64,000 nt of DNA from positions 248,001 through 312,000 of the forward strand of contig NZ_VWNF01000041.1 of the NCBI RefSeq assembly GCF_008711175.1, read 5' to 3'. Origin of the DNA: Nesterenkonia ebinurensis. Lineage in GTDB: Bacteria; Actinomycetota; Actinomycetes; Actinomycetales; Micrococcaceae. Position 1 is the first letter of the stretch. The number at the start of each line of letters is the position of its first letter. Below the pieces are notes generated by a model. The model was not told the origin of the DNA and did no database searches. It saw nothing but the letters and a program-made list of their open reading frames with translations. This document shows, in pieces, positions 1 to 8,616 of this stretch. The position numbers and the translations under genes were made by a program.

Positions 1-863
1 AAGCGGGCAGTGAACTCCTCGGCTACCTCTGCATGGACGTAGAAGCGGTTGGCCGCAGTGCATGCCTGCCCGGAGTTGCGGAATTTGGCCACCATGGCGC
101 CTTCCACCGCAGCAGGGATATCTGCATCGGCGGTGACGATGAACGGGGCGTTGCCGCCCAGCTCCATCGAGGCGTTGACCACCCGATCGGCGCATTGAGC
201 CAGCAGGGTGCGGCCCACCGGGGTGGAGCCGGTGAAGGAGAGCTTCTTCACCGCATCGGCGGCCAGCAGTGCGGGCACCACTTCCCGGGTGGCGGTGGTG
301 CTGGCCACCTGCACCGCACCCTCCGGGACCCCGGCCTCCACCAGGATCTCGGCGATGGCGATGGCGGTCAGCGGGGTCTCCCGGGCCGGCTTGAGCACCA
401 CGGAGCACCCAGCGGCCAGCGCCGGGCCGATCTTCCGGGTGGCCATGGCCGCCGGGAAGTTCCAGGGCGTGATGAGCAGGGCCACGCCCACCGGGTGGTG
501 GGTGACCACATTGCGCACCCCGCCAGCCGGGGCGGTGGTGTACTCCCCGTGCAGGCGCACTGCTTCCTCGGCGTACCAGCGGAAGAACTCGGCGGCATAG
601 CGCACCTCAGCCTCGGCATCAGCCTGGGACTTGCCGTTCTCGGCCACGATGAGATCCCGCAGCCGCTGCACGTCGGCGATCATCAGCTCATAGGCCCGCA
701 CTAGCACCTCGGCGCGCTTGCGGGGGGTCACCGCCCGCCACTGGGCGAAAGCCTCCTGGGCGGTCTCCACCTGGACCAGGGCCTGGTCGGCGGTGAGGTC
801 CGGCACGTCCCCAAGGTGGGCGCCGGTGGCGGGATTGGTGACGGGGAAGACTGCGGTGCTCAT
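1..863 (-). CDS. NAD(P)-dependent aldehyde dehydrogenase, succinate-semialdehyde type (3' end outside window)
   Basis: Only the first 287 codons are present; the gene runs off the left edge. The translation starts MSTAVFPVTNPATG at 863 and shows aldehyde dehydrogenase landmarks: PWNFP (residues 133-137), the cofactor loop FTGSTPVG (211-218), the general-base glutamate in ELGG (E235) and the catalytic cysteine in GQAC (C269). The FTGSTPVG loop and the spacing fit the succinate-semialdehyde/GabD branch, which oxidises succinate semialdehyde to succinate in the cytosol. It is transcribed divergently from a LysR regulator 107 bp away, the usual arrangement for a regulator and its target. Substrate is inferred from family resemblance only; another semialdehyde is possible. 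Confidence 0.85.
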   Translation of the reverse strand, partial: MSTAVFPVTNPATGAHLGDVPDLTADQALVQVETAQEAFAQWRAVTPRKRAEVLVRAYELMIADVQRLRDLIVAENGKSQADAEAEVRYAAEFFRWYAEEAVRLHGEYTTAPAGGVRNVVTHHPVGVALLITPWNFPAAMATRKIGPALAAGCSVVLKPARETPLTAIAIAEILVEAGVPEGAVQVASTTATREVVPALLAADAVKKLSFTGSTPVGRTLLAQCADRVVNASMELGGNAPFIVTADADIPAAVEGAMVAKFRNSGQACTAANRFYVHAEVAEEFTAR

Positions 864-935
864 GAGGGCTCCTGAGGTGGGGGCGACGTCGTGCTCTCAT
901 GGACTACTGTCCTCCCCCAGCCCCTATGCCGTCCA

Positions 936-959
936 ATACTTGTTTCCCATAACAGGTAT
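936..959. promoter_or_regulatory. LysR-type operator between divergent genes
   Basis: An imperfect inverted repeat, ATACTTG-N10-CAGGTAT (6 of 7 positions paired), lies 11 bp before the LysR start codon and 72 bp before the aldehyde dehydrogenase start. LysR-type regulators typically bind interrupted dyads with T-N11-A cores in such shared promoter regions. It is the clearest dyad in the 107-bp gap. Confidence 0.5.
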
Positions 960-970
960 GCTTTACAGGC

Positions 971-1852
971 ATGGAGACTCGTCTGCTGCGCTACTTCACC
1001 ACCGTGGTGGCGGCCGGCACGGTATCCGCGGCAGCGCAGCAGCTGCACATCACCCAGCCCTCGCTCTCCCGACAGCTGAGGCAGCTGGAGCACAGCCTGG
1101 GACTGGCCCTGTTCCACCGTGGGCACGGGCGGCTGCAGCTGACCACGGAGGGCCGGGAGTTCTACACCACCGCCCAGGACCTGCTGCAGCACCACCATGA
1201 GGTCGCCGAGTACGCCGCGCAGCTGGCCCAGGGGCGGATGCCGCGGATCTCGCTGGGCGCCCCGAACACCACACTGACCGATGTGGTGGCTCCCTTTGTC
1301 GCCACGTTTCAGCCGGCGGACCCGGTGCCCTCGGTCTCTGAACTCTCCATTGATCTGGAGGTCACCAGTGCGCTGTCCGAGTTCGACATGGTGGTGGCCC
1401 CGGTGCGCTGGCCGGACTCCGTGGCCACCCTGCACCTGATGGACCTGCCGGTATGGGCTTATGTGCCCGCTGAGCACCCTTGGGCAGAGTACGACGCCGT
1501 CCCCCTCACCTGGCTCGCCGAGGAGACCCTGATTCTGCCCACCGGCGGGTTCAAGGCCCGCCGAGTACTGGAGGCTGCCCTGGAGGAGGCCGGACTGCAG
1601 TCCGAGGCGGTGTTGGAGACCAAGCACAGCGAGGTGGCCCATGCCCTGGCCGCAGCTCGTCGAGGGGCGGCGATCCTCACCGATGACCCCCGCTACGATC
1701 TGCGCCCGGTGCGAATTCTGCACCAGGAAGCGCCGCTGCAGATCCGCCTCTTTGCCGCGTGGAGAGCCCGCCATCATGCCGCCGGGACGCTGGAGGCGCT
1801 GGCTAGGAGGCTGCGCGAGTTCTGCCGAGCCCGGTATGCGCAGGCTCAGTAG
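971..1852 (+). CDS. LysR-family transcriptional regulator
   Basis: This 293-residue protein has the LysR layout. The N-terminal winged helix-turn-helix (about residues 1-62) opens METRLLRYFTTVV and has the recognition helix in ITQPSLSRQLRQLE. An effector-binding domain follows (about 90-290). Length is normal for the family. It probably controls the divergent aldehyde dehydrogenase, and perhaps itself, through the dyad just upstream. Its last 7 bp overlap the 3' end of the convergent 2-hydroxyacid dehydrogenase. The inducer cannot be read from sequence; a semialdehyde or related acid is a guess from the neighbour. Confidence 0.88.
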   Translation: METRLLRYFTTVVAAGTVSAAAQQLHITQPSLSRQLRQLEHSLGLALFHRGHGRLQLTTEGREFYTTAQDLLQHHHEVAEYAAQLAQGRMPRISLGAPNTTLTDVVAPFVATFQPADPVPSVSELSIDLEVTSALSEFDMVVAPVRWPDSVATLHLMDLPVWAYVPAEHPWAEYDAVPLTWLAEETLILPTGGFKARRVLEAALEEAGLQSEAVLETKHSEVAHALAAARRGAAILTDDPRYDLRPVRILHQEAPLQIRLFAAWRARHHAAGTLEALARRLREFCRARYAQAQ

Positions 1853-2757
1853 CCGGCCGCGGCGTCCACCACTCCCTCTGGAACCTCCCCGGCACGGATC
1901 CGGTTGATGTTCCGGCCCACCCGCTCGGCGAACAGGGGCATGATCATCTCCAGGGTGTCGGCGGCATGCGGGGTGATCAGTGCCCGGGGCTCCTGCCACA
2001 GCGGGTGCCCCTCCGGCAGCGGCTCCGGATCGGTGACATCCAGGCCCGCCCCGGCCAACCGTTCCTCCTGCAGGGCCGTCACCAGCGCAGCAGTGTCCAC
2101 CAGACCGCCTCGTCCCACATTGACCAACAGTGCGGTCTTGGGCAGCAGGCTCAGCCGGTGCTTGCTGATCAGCTGCCGGGTATCTGGGGTGAGGGCTGCG
2201 GCCAGCACCACCACATCGGTCTCCGGCAGGTGCCGGTCTAGGTCCTCAAGGATGACGGTGGCATCTGCCTGCGGCACCGGCTCGGCGAGCCTGCGCACCA
2301 CGGTCACCCGGGTGTCGAAGCACTTCATGAGCCGGAGAATCTCCAGCCCCACTCCACCAGCACCCACCACCAGGACCTTCAGCCCGTGCAGAGAGGTCCC
2401 GGTGGCCGGCGCCCAGCTACGGGCCCGCACCCGGGTGGGAAGCTCGCGCAGCAGGGCCAGGGTCAGGGTCAAGGCATGTTCGGCAACCGGCAGGGCATAG
2501 GCGCCCTTGGCGCTGGTCCACAGCAGCTCCGGGTAGGTCTTCAGCGGCTCGGCGAAGGCCTCAATCCCGGCGCTGGGCAGCTGGACCCATCGCATTGCCG
2601 GAGCCTTCTGAAGGATGTCCGCCAGCTCCTGAGCCCGTCCGCGGTAGCTGACCACGACCCCCTCGGCCCGGGCCGGGTCGGAGACCGGCTCCGCTCCGGC
2701 CTCCCGGATGGTCTCCTGCAGCTGAGGGTAGTGTTTGCCGATGGTGATGACTCGCAT
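1846..2757 (-). CDS. D-isomer-specific 2-hydroxyacid dehydrogenase
   Basis: A 303-residue member of the D-2-hydroxyacid dehydrogenase family, which reduces 2-oxoacids with NAD(P)H or runs in reverse. The Rossmann glycine motif VVGAGGVGLEIL lies near residue 130. The catalytic Arg is in NVGRGGLVD, the Glu in the LDVTDPEPLP segment, and the His in ITPHAADT. These match the GyaR/phosphoglycerate dehydrogenase fold at the usual compact length. It is convergent with the LysR gene (7-bp overlap) and sits upstream of a same-strand MHS transporter, separated by 126 bp with a strong hairpin, so it is probably not in one operon with it. Substrate unknown; glyoxylate or hydroxypyruvate are common for this subgroup. 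Confidence 0.82.
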   Translation of the reverse strand: MRVITIGKHYPQLQETIREAGAEPVSDPARAEGVVVSYRGRAQELADILQKAPAMRWVQLPSAGIEAFAEPLKTYPELLWTSAKGAYALPVAEHALTLTLALLRELPTRVRARSWAPATGTSLHGLKVLVVGAGGVGLEILRLMKCFDTRVTVVRRLAEPVPQADATVILEDLDRHLPETDVVVLAAALTPDTRQLISKHRLSLLPKTALLVNVGRGGLVDTAALVTALQEERLAGAGLDVTDPEPLPEGHPLWQEPRALITPHAADTLEMIMPLFAERVGRNINRIRAGEVPEGVVDAAAGY

Positions 2758-2823
2758 CCTCGTCCGCCTCTCACGGTGAATGGGCTGTGCTGTTCAGCTT
2801 AGCGCCGCCGCCGGGGCTGAAAA

Positions 2824-2861
2824 TGCGGCGGCGGGCTCCCCGGTCCGGAGGAACCCGCCGC
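2824..2861 (-). terminator. Hairpin terminator of the MHS transporter gene
   Basis: On the minus strand the stem GCGGCGGG / CCCGCCGC (arms 2854-2861 and 2828-2835) follows the transporter stop codon at 2884 and is followed by a short CATTTTC stretch. An alternative overlapping stem, GCGCCGCCGC / GCGGCGGCG, lies just beyond. The GC stem with a short U-tract suits a factor-independent terminator, though the U-tract is brief. Confidence 0.5.
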
Positions 2862-2883
2862 TTTGCTGGGTGGAGTCGAAGCT

Positions 2884-4254
2884 CTACTTGGTCTTCAGCA
2901 CCGAGCCGACCTGCAGCGCCTCACGGTCGCTGTCATCGTGCAGGTTGATGCCCTGGAGGTTCTTCGGCACCAGGGAGACAGCGATGAAGGAGACAATCGC
3001 CAGGCAGCCGATGTAGACGCCGATCAGCCAGGACTGGCCGGTGGTGTCCAGGATCGCCTGAGCGATGGTGGCCGCGAAGGCACCCCCGATGATCGAACCG
3101 AAGGCGTAGCCGATCGAGACCCCGGAGAATCTGATCGAGACCGGGAACATCTCAGCATAGAGCGCCGACTGCGGACCGTAGGAGGGCCCCAGCCCGATCG
3201 TCAGGATGAAGATCGCCAAGGCGAACAGCGGCAGTGACGCGGTATCCAGCAGGAACCACATGGGCACTGCCCAGATGATGATGATCGCATACCCGATCTG
3301 GAAGGTCCGCACACGCCCGATCCGGTCGGAGATCCAGCCCCCGAGCATGGTGAAGATGAACCAGCCCACGCCTCCGATCAGCGAGGCGATCAGAGTCTCT
3401 GTACGTGACATGCCCAGAGTGGAGGCCCCGTAGGAGGCGAAGAACGCGATCACCAGGTAGCCGGCGGCATTATTGGCCGCAAAGATCAGGGCGGCCAGGA
3501 AGGTGTACTTCTTGTGGGTGGTGACCAGTTCCTTCAGCGGGGCGGAGGACTCCTTCTTCCGATCCTTCATCTCAGTGAACACCGGGGACTCCTCCACCTT
3601 CAGGCGGATCAGGTAGCCCACGATGATCAGCACGAAGGAGAACAGGAACGGCACACGCCAGCCCCAATCCAGGAACTGCTCGTCATCGAGCACCGCATTG
3701 AGCCCAAACATGAACAGGGTGGCCATCAGCATACCCAGCGGCACACCGATCTGCGGGTACATGCCGAACAGCCCGCGCTTATGTCGGGGGGCGTGCTCCA
3801 CGGAGAGCAGGGCGGCACCGCCCCATTCGCCGCCGGCGGAGAGCCCCTGCAGCACGCGCAGCACAATCAGCAGGATGGGGGCGGCCATGCCCCAGGCGGC
3901 ATAGGTGGGCAGCAGGCCGATCAGCACGGTGGCACCGCCCATACCCATCAGGGTGATGACTAGCACCAGCTTGCGGCCGAATCTGTCGCCGATATAGCCG
4001 GCCAGGATGGCTCCCAGCGGGCGGAAGAGGAAGGAGATCCCGATCGAGGCCCAGGCAACCAGCTGTGCCAGTGCGGCGTTCTCCTGCCCGAGCGGCTCGA
4101 AGTACAGCACCGCCAGGACGAACCCGGCCGCCTGCGCGTAGATGAAAAAGTCGTACCACTCGATAGTGGTGCCGACCAGCGTTCCCGCAAGGACTTTCTT
4201 CTCCTCGCGAGTCAGCTCATGACCCTCTTTGCTGAGATATGCCTGCTGGCTCAT
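2884..4254 (-). CDS. MFS transporter, MHS (metabolite:H+ symporter) family
   Basis: A 456-residue integral membrane protein. The N-terminus LVGTTIEWYDFFIYAQAAGF is the signature of the MHS family (ProP, ShiA, KgtP relatives), which import carboxylic acids or osmolytes with protons. The loop motif DRFGRK between helices 2 and 3 and its repeat DRIGR between helices 8 and 9 are visible, as is GLSAGGEWGGAALL. About 12 hydrophobic segments give the normal length. It is divergent from a thioesterase and FAD oxidase; a TetR-type operator lies in the shared gap. Substrate is likely a short-chain hydroxy or keto acid used by the neighbours (inference). A paralogue lies at 48179-49633. Confidence 0.88.
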   Translation of the reverse strand: MSQQAYLSKEGHELTREEKKVLAGTLVGTTIEWYDFFIYAQAAGFVLAVLYFEPLGQENAALAQLVAWASIGISFLFRPLGAILAGYIGDRFGRKLVLVITLMGMGGATVLIGLLPTYAAWGMAAPILLIVLRVLQGLSAGGEWGGAALLSVEHAPRHKRGLFGMYPQIGVPLGMLMATLFMFGLNAVLDDEQFLDWGWRVPFLFSFVLIIVGYLIRLKVEESPVFTEMKDRKKESSAPLKELVTTHKKYTFLAALIFAANNAAGYLVIAFFASYGASTLGMSRTETLIASLIGGVGWFIFTMLGGWISDRIGRVRTFQIGYAIIIIWAVPMWFLLDTASLPLFALAIFILTIGLGPSYGPQSALYAEMFPVSIRFSGVSIGYAFGSIIGGAFAATIAQAILDTTGQSWLIGVYIGCLAIVSFIAVSLVPKNLQGINLHDDSDREALQVGSVLKTK

Positions 4255-4359
4255 TGTGCCTCCATTGACACTTGTGACACTTCAATGACGTGGCGCAGCC
4301 CACGTGAGGGGCCACACAGAGCGGGGTGATTCAACTCACGTTGGAGTACTTTAGCAGAC

Positions 4360-4381
4360 TTACTGACCGTTCGGTTAGTAA
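4360..4381. promoter_or_regulatory. TetR-family operator, 22-bp palindrome
   Basis: The sequence TTACTGACCG-TT-CGGTTAGTAA pairs at 9 of 10 positions per arm. Its ACCG...CGGT core is typical of operators bound by TetR/AcrR-type repressors of acyl-CoA and aromatic-acid catabolism (PaaR/FadR-like). It lies between the divergent transporter (start 4254) and thioesterase (start 4448), so it could control both. No TetR gene is present in the window, so the regulator must be elsewhere. Confidence 0.6.
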
Positions 4382-4447
4382 CGGGTGACTTTCCTGATAG
4401 TTTTGTTGTGACTCAGAGCACTCATCGCCGCCATGGAGGGGTCAAGA

Positions 4448-5257
4448 ATGACAGTTGCCAGTACGACGCCGTCTGCCTACTTCACTGCCCTCGGCAGCGG
4501 CCGATACCTGGCCACGGAAGCTACTGGTGGTGCCTGGGACCCCGCCGAGCAGCACATTGCCCCCTCCCTGGGCCTGCTGGTCCATGCCCTGGAACGATCA
4601 GAACACACCCAGGCCGGTCCCGGCAGCCGGCTGAGCCTGTCCCGGCTGTGCTTCGACATCTACGGCGTGGTGCCCATTGCTGAGGTGGAGGTCGCCTCCT
4701 CGGTGCTGCGCCCAGGGCGGACCATTGAGCTCAGCGAAGCGACCCTGAGCCATGCCGGCCGGACTGTGGCAGTGCTGCGAGCCTGGGCCCTGGCAGCCTC
4801 TGACACCCACGACATGGAGATCTCCGCGCTGCCTACGATGCCTGCCCCCGAGACCATGGAGCTCTGGAATCCTGACCATCAGTGGCCCGGCGGGTTCATC
4901 CGCACCCTGCCGGAGTCCCGCCACAGGAAGATCAATCCCGGCCGAGCCCAAGCGTGGGCGCGCAGCACGGCAAAGCTGGTAGCCGGTGAGGAGACCAGCG
5001 CTCTGGCTGACTATATCGGGCTCATCGATGTGGCCAATGGGGCCGCCGCCGCCATAGACCACAGCAAGGCGGCCTACCCGAATGTGGACTCCACCGTCTC
5101 ACTGTTCCGGCATCCCAAGGGAAAGTGGGTGGGACTGGACGTCACCCAGTCAGCCGGACCCGGCGGCGTCGGACTCACCCATACTGTGCTCCACGATGAG
5201 CACGGGCCGCTGGGCACACTCAGTCAGACCCTGACCATCCGGCGCGTGAAAGGCTAA
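4448..5257 (+). CDS. Acyl-CoA thioesterase-like protein (double hot-dog)
   Basis: A 269-residue protein related to TesB-like double hot-dog thioesterases that hydrolyse acyl-CoA. The first hot-dog half contains LSRLCFDIYGVVPIAEVEV and the second DSTVSLFRHPKGKWVGLDVTQ and LTHTVLHDEHGPLG, the usual family pattern. I chose the ATG at 4448 because GGAGGGG sits 8 bases before it; an in-frame ATG at 4433 would place that ribosome site inside the gene. It is followed after 5 bp by the FAD oxidase, so the two are probably co-transcribed from the promoter carrying the TetR-type operator. Exact substrate not readable. Confidence 0.75.
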   Translation: MTVASTTPSAYFTALGSGRYLATEATGGAWDPAEQHIAPSLGLLVHALERSEHTQAGPGSRLSLSRLCFDIYGVVPIAEVEVASSVLRPGRTIELSEATLSHAGRTVAVLRAWALAASDTHDMEISALPTMPAPETMELWNPDHQWPGGFIRTLPESRHRKINPGRAQAWARSTAKLVAGEETSALADYIGLIDVANGAAAAIDHSKAAYPNVDSTVSLFRHPKGKWVGLDVTQSAGPGGVGLTHTVLHDEHGPLGTLSQTLTIRRVKG

Positions 5258-5262
5258 TCCCC

Positions 5263-6642
5263 ATGTCTGTTTCCCCCGCCCCAGCCGTGCTCAAGGAACT
5301 CACCACAGCCCTTGGCGCAGGCAGAGTCTCCGCTGATCCAGGCCTGCTGGAAGCCAAGGCCCATGACCGCTCCTACCACTCCTGGCAGCCCCCGCTTGCG
5401 GTGGTGCAGCCACGCAGCACCCAGGAGGTCGCAGAGACCATGCGGATCTGCCACGAACACAAGGTGCCGGTGGTCCCTCGCGGCTCGGGCACCGGCCTGG
5501 AGGGCGGAGCGAACACCTCAGCGGACAGTATCTGCCTGGATCTCTCGGCGATGACGCAGATCCTGCACATCGCCGCTGATGATCTCTATGCCACTGTCGA
5601 GGCTGGGGTGATGAAGTCCCAGCTCAATGCGGCACTGGCTGCGCACCGCCTACAGTTCCCTGCCGGGCCGGGAGTGGATGCCAGTGTGGGCGGTATGGCG
5701 GCCACCTCAGCCAGCGGCACCATGGCGGTACGCTACGGCACGCTGAAGGAGAACGTGCTGGCCCTGACCGTGGTGCTAGCCGATGGTTCGGTAATCCGCA
5801 CCGGGTCCACCGCCAAGAAGAGCTCCTCCGGCTACGATCTCACCCATCTGTTCGTGGGTTCGGAGGGCACTCTGGGGGTGATCACCGAGGCCACAGTGAC
5901 TCTGCACCCGGTGCCTGAGGCCAACAAGTCCGGAGTCTGGTCGCTGCCCTCGCTGCAGAACGCGGTGGAGCTGGTGGTGGCCGCACTGCGCTCCAGTCTG
6001 CGGCTGACCCGGGTGGAGCTGCTGGACGATCTGACCGTGGATGCACTGCGGAAGTACAACGGCTACACCGCTCCAGTCACCGAGACCCTGATGGTGGAGT
6101 TCTCAGGGTCTGCGGCCGAGGTGGAGGCCCAGTACGCCCAGTTTGCGGAATTGGCGGCACACTACGACGCCGCCGAACACCTGCAGGCCACTGAACCGGA
6201 TGAGTGCCAGCAGCTTTGGCAGGCCCGTCACGATGTGCTGCCTGCAACAGTGGCGCTGATACCGGGGGCGGCACCCCTGGCCACTGATGTCTGTGTGCCG
6301 ATCTCTAAGCTGCCCGAATGCATTCTGCAGACTAAGGCGGATTTGGAGTCGGTGGACCTGCTGGCCCCGATTGTGGGACATGTGGGCGACGGCAACTTCC
6401 ACCTGGCGATGCTGCTTCCGCCCGGTGATGACGCGGCTGCGACAAAAGCCAAGGAGATCAACGCCCGGCTGGTGGACCGCGCCCTGGCAATGGGCGGAAC
6501 CTGCACCGGTGAGCATGGTGTGGGGATCGGCAAAATCGGGCCGATGCGCACTGAGCATGCCACTGCGCTGGAGGCTATGCGGGCGGTGAAGGCTGCTCTG
6601 GATCCCGCCGGGCTGCTCAACCCGGGGAAGGTGCTGGGCTGA
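5263..6642 (+). CDS. FAD-linked oxidase, D-lactate dehydrogenase/GlcD type
   Basis: A 459-residue VAO-type flavoprotein that oxidises D-2-hydroxyacids such as D-lactate or glycolate. The PCMH-type FAD domain carries PRGSGTGLEGGA (about residue 70) and GVDASVGGMAATSASG; the substrate domain carries HVGDGNFH and TGEHGVGIGK with the metal-binding histidines expected for this family. Length is normal. It lies 5 bp after the thioesterase in an operon and near a D-2-hydroxyacid dehydrogenase and an MHS transporter, which together suggest uptake and oxidation of hydroxyacids. D-2-hydroxyglutarate or glycolate cannot be excluded as substrate. Its 3' end is 12 bp from a convergent gene. Confidence 0.85.
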   Translation: MSVSPAPAVLKELTTALGAGRVSADPGLLEAKAHDRSYHSWQPPLAVVQPRSTQEVAETMRICHEHKVPVVPRGSGTGLEGGANTSADSICLDLSAMTQILHIAADDLYATVEAGVMKSQLNAALAAHRLQFPAGPGVDASVGGMAATSASGTMAVRYGTLKENVLALTVVLADGSVIRTGSTAKKSSSGYDLTHLFVGSEGTLGVITEATVTLHPVPEANKSGVWSLPSLQNAVELVVAALRSSLRLTRVELLDDLTVDALRKYNGYTAPVTETLMVEFSGSAAEVEAQYAQFAELAAHYDAAEHLQATEPDECQQLWQARHDVLPATVALIPGAAPLATDVCVPISKLPECILQTKADLESVDLLAPIVGHVGDGNFHLAMLLPPGDDAAATKAKEINARLVDRALAMGGTCTGEHGVGIGKIGPMRTEHATALEAMRAVKAALDPAGLLNPGKVLG

Positions 6643-6654
6643 GCACAAGCCGGC

Positions 6655-8430
6655 TCAGTCTGCTGCCGCCTGCTTCAGGATTGCCTCCGCTGCGGTGTGG
6701 GCGTCAGCCAGGGCGCGGGCTGTGGCCCGAGGGTCGCCTCCGGCCTCGGCTGCAATAGCAGTGCCCCACTGGGCTGAGGAGAGTTGCAGTCCCAGCACAT
6801 AGATCTGTCCGGCAGCACCGTCGCGGTGGATCAGCCGGTGCGGTTGGTCGGTCACGCTGAAGCCTTTGTGGACGTGGATCTCTCCGCCTGCCTCCAGCGC
6901 CGCCGGGAAGCCCAGGTCTCCCTGGAGCAGACCGCGGACCAGCGGGGAGGTGGCCTGGGTGATCCGGTTGGGCGGCATCATCGCCTCGATCATGTGCTCG
7001 GCGGAGTAGCGGACGCCCTGGACTGCGGCAGAGTCGGCAATGAAGCTCTTCTGCGTTCCGTCGACCCCGTAGACCGGTTCCGGGCCCAGGAACTCGACGA
7101 CGCCGGCCCTGGCCACAGCTGCCAGCTCCTCGATCCGCTGCAGCGGCGGACCGGAGGCCAAACCCTCCACCAGGGCTTCGAACCAGCCTTCCACATCCCG
7201 CAGCCGGGACTCCGGGCGGATCAGATGTTCGGTGACCAGGTGTTTGACCTTCAGCCTGGCGGCATGCAGTGCGTTGACGGCCATCTTCTCCGGTGAACCG
7301 GTGCCGGCGGCTGCCGCCGCGGCGTCGTCTCTCAGCCACTGAGTCATAGTCTGCTGGTACCACTGGGGGCTTGCCCAGTGCTGACCTTCGAAGGGGCGTG
7401 CGTATGCCTGGATGTCGAATTCGCCCTGTCCGCCGAACTGGGCGTAGGTGGCAGTGAGGTCCTGCTGGATCAGCGGCCAGAGGTGCTCGGTGAAGTCCAG
7501 CTCCCCATAGGTCTCAAGCAGTGCCTCCACAGCGTGATCGGTCAGGTACTGCAGCTCAATGCCCTCAGGTACGAATCCGGGGGCCACTGTCTTGGCCCGG
7601 TAGGGTGTGCCGCGACGGGAACCAGCGATCAGGTGGGGCTCCTGCCCGGAAGCGGTGTAGGTGAGCCGCTGTCCGGGAGCTGCCTCAGGGTTAAGCCGGA
7701 AGCGGCCGCCCCGGCCGGCGGTGACCTGGATCATCAGGTCGAAGAAGTTCAGCCCCATGCCGCGAACCAGCACCCGTTCCCCTGCGCCGAACCCTTCATA
7801 GTCCACATCGGTGGGAATGGCCGGGGGCTGGTAGTGGAGGTTGAGCCGATGGGCCTGGGCCGCCAGATGGGAGGGCCCGGCCCCTTGCTCGGCCTCCAGG
7901 TGCCCCAGGGCGAGGACCACCGCATCGGCGCGGTATTGGCGGCCGGCGGCACTGAGCAGATAGTTCCCCTCTTGGCGGGTGAGGTGGGTGACCTCACTGC
8001 TGATATGCTCCACTGCCACGGCACGGCCGTGCAGATGGGCTGATACCTGCTTGCTGAGCCAGGCGAGGTAGGTGCCGTAGGCGGCGCGAGCCGGGTAGGC
8101 AGCGGCGTCGTCATTCAGCCCGTTGGCACGACAGTAGTCCAGGAAGCTCAACGAGCAGGATGAGGCCGGCAGCTGGTTCTGGGTGTCCCCGGCAGGCGCG
8201 GCGGTGGGGTAGCTGGCCGGGGTGTTCATCAGGTAGAGCTGGGACTGTTCGGGATGCCAGACCCGGCCGGGACCGTGGGGCGCGGGGTCGAACACGCTGA
8301 CTCGCAGTGGTCGCCACTGGTCGGGGCTGCTGTGCTCTACCTGGGCGAGCAGCCGCTCCAGGAAGCCGGTGCCACGAGGTCCGGCCCCGATCACAGCGAT
8401 GGTGTACTCCTGCTGATTCACCTGCTCCAC
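6655..8430 (-). CDS. FAD/NAD(P)-binding protein (PF13454-like)
   Basis: A 591-residue protein with an N-terminal dinucleotide-binding motif IAVIGAGPRGTGFLERLL (residues 11-28) and a second conserved patch DAVVLALGHLEAEQG. It resembles actinobacterial proteins of the FAD-NAD(P)-binding family PF13454, which often accompany secondary metabolism or amine oxidation but mostly lack a defined reaction. No transmembrane segments are obvious. It is convergent with the FAD oxidase (12-bp gap) and ends the catabolic cluster before the tRNA-Ser gene. I do not recognise a specific function. Confidence 0.7.
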   Translation of the reverse strand: MEQVNQQEYTIAVIGAGPRGTGFLERLLAQVEHSSPDQWRPLRVSVFDPAPHGPGRVWHPEQSQLYLMNTPASYPTAAPAGDTQNQLPASSCSLSFLDYCRANGLNDDAAAYPARAAYGTYLAWLSKQVSAHLHGRAVAVEHISSEVTHLTRQEGNYLLSAAGRQYRADAVVLALGHLEAEQGAGPSHLAAQAHRLNLHYQPPAIPTDVDYEGFGAGERVLVRGMGLNFFDLMIQVTAGRGGRFRLNPEAAPGQRLTYTASGQEPHLIAGSRRGTPYRAKTVAPGFVPEGIELQYLTDHAVEALLETYGELDFTEHLWPLIQQDLTATYAQFGGQGEFDIQAYARPFEGQHWASPQWYQQTMTQWLRDDAAAAAAGTGSPEKMAVNALHAARLKVKHLVTEHLIRPESRLRDVEGWFEALVEGLASGPPLQRIEELAAVARAGVVEFLGPEPVYGVDGTQKSFIADSAAVQGVRYSAEHMIEAMMPPNRITQATSPLVRGLLQGDLGFPAALEAGGEIHVHKGFSVTDQPHRLIHRDGAAGQIYVLGLQLSSAQWGTAIAAEAGGDPRATARALADAHTAAEAILKQAAAD

Positions 8431-8453
8431 ACTACCGGCTGGTCACCGCCACT

Positions 8454-8482
8454 TTGCCCTGCTGTCCCGGTGCCGGTACGCT
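8454..8482 (+). promoter_or_regulatory. Probable promoter of tRNA-Ser
   Basis: A -35-like TTGCCC (8454-8459) and a -10-like TACGCT (8477-8482) are separated by 17 bp and end 42 bp before the tRNA. Spacing fits a housekeeping sigma factor promoter for a stable RNA. Confidence 0.45.
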
Positions 8483-8524
8483 GGATAGGCGCGTCTTGAG
8501 CGGATTCCGCACTCGACGTGACCA

Positions 8525-8616
8525 GGAGGCGTGCCGGAGCGGCCGAACGGACTTCACTGCTAATGAAGGATCCTCTTAACCGGGGATCGGGGGTTCAAAT
8601 CCCCCCGCCTCCGCCA
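8525..8616 (+). tRNA. tRNA-Ser (anticodon GCU), CCA encoded
   Basis: The acceptor stem GGAGGCG (8525-8531) pairs with CGCCTCC (8606-8612), followed by discriminator G and an encoded CCA (8614-8616). The anticodon stem CTTCA / TGAAG encloses the loop CTGCTAA, giving anticodon GCT for AGC/AGU serine codons. A long variable arm, as in class II tRNAs, precedes the T-arm GGGGG-TTCAAAT-CCCCC. The gene is the apparent integration site of the island to its right: the antisense integrase gene terminates inside the variable arm. Confidence 0.95.

Noticed and set aside
33-704. Long plus-strand open frame across the aldehyde dehydrogenase
   Set aside because: It is a shadow of the minus-strand aldehyde dehydrogenase, which has catalytic motifs; the plus-strand translation is Gly/His-rich with no family pattern.
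8525-8616. Protein end GGFEPPIPG as a real domain
   Set aside because: It is the antisense of tRNA-Ser, a common source of spurious protein tails.
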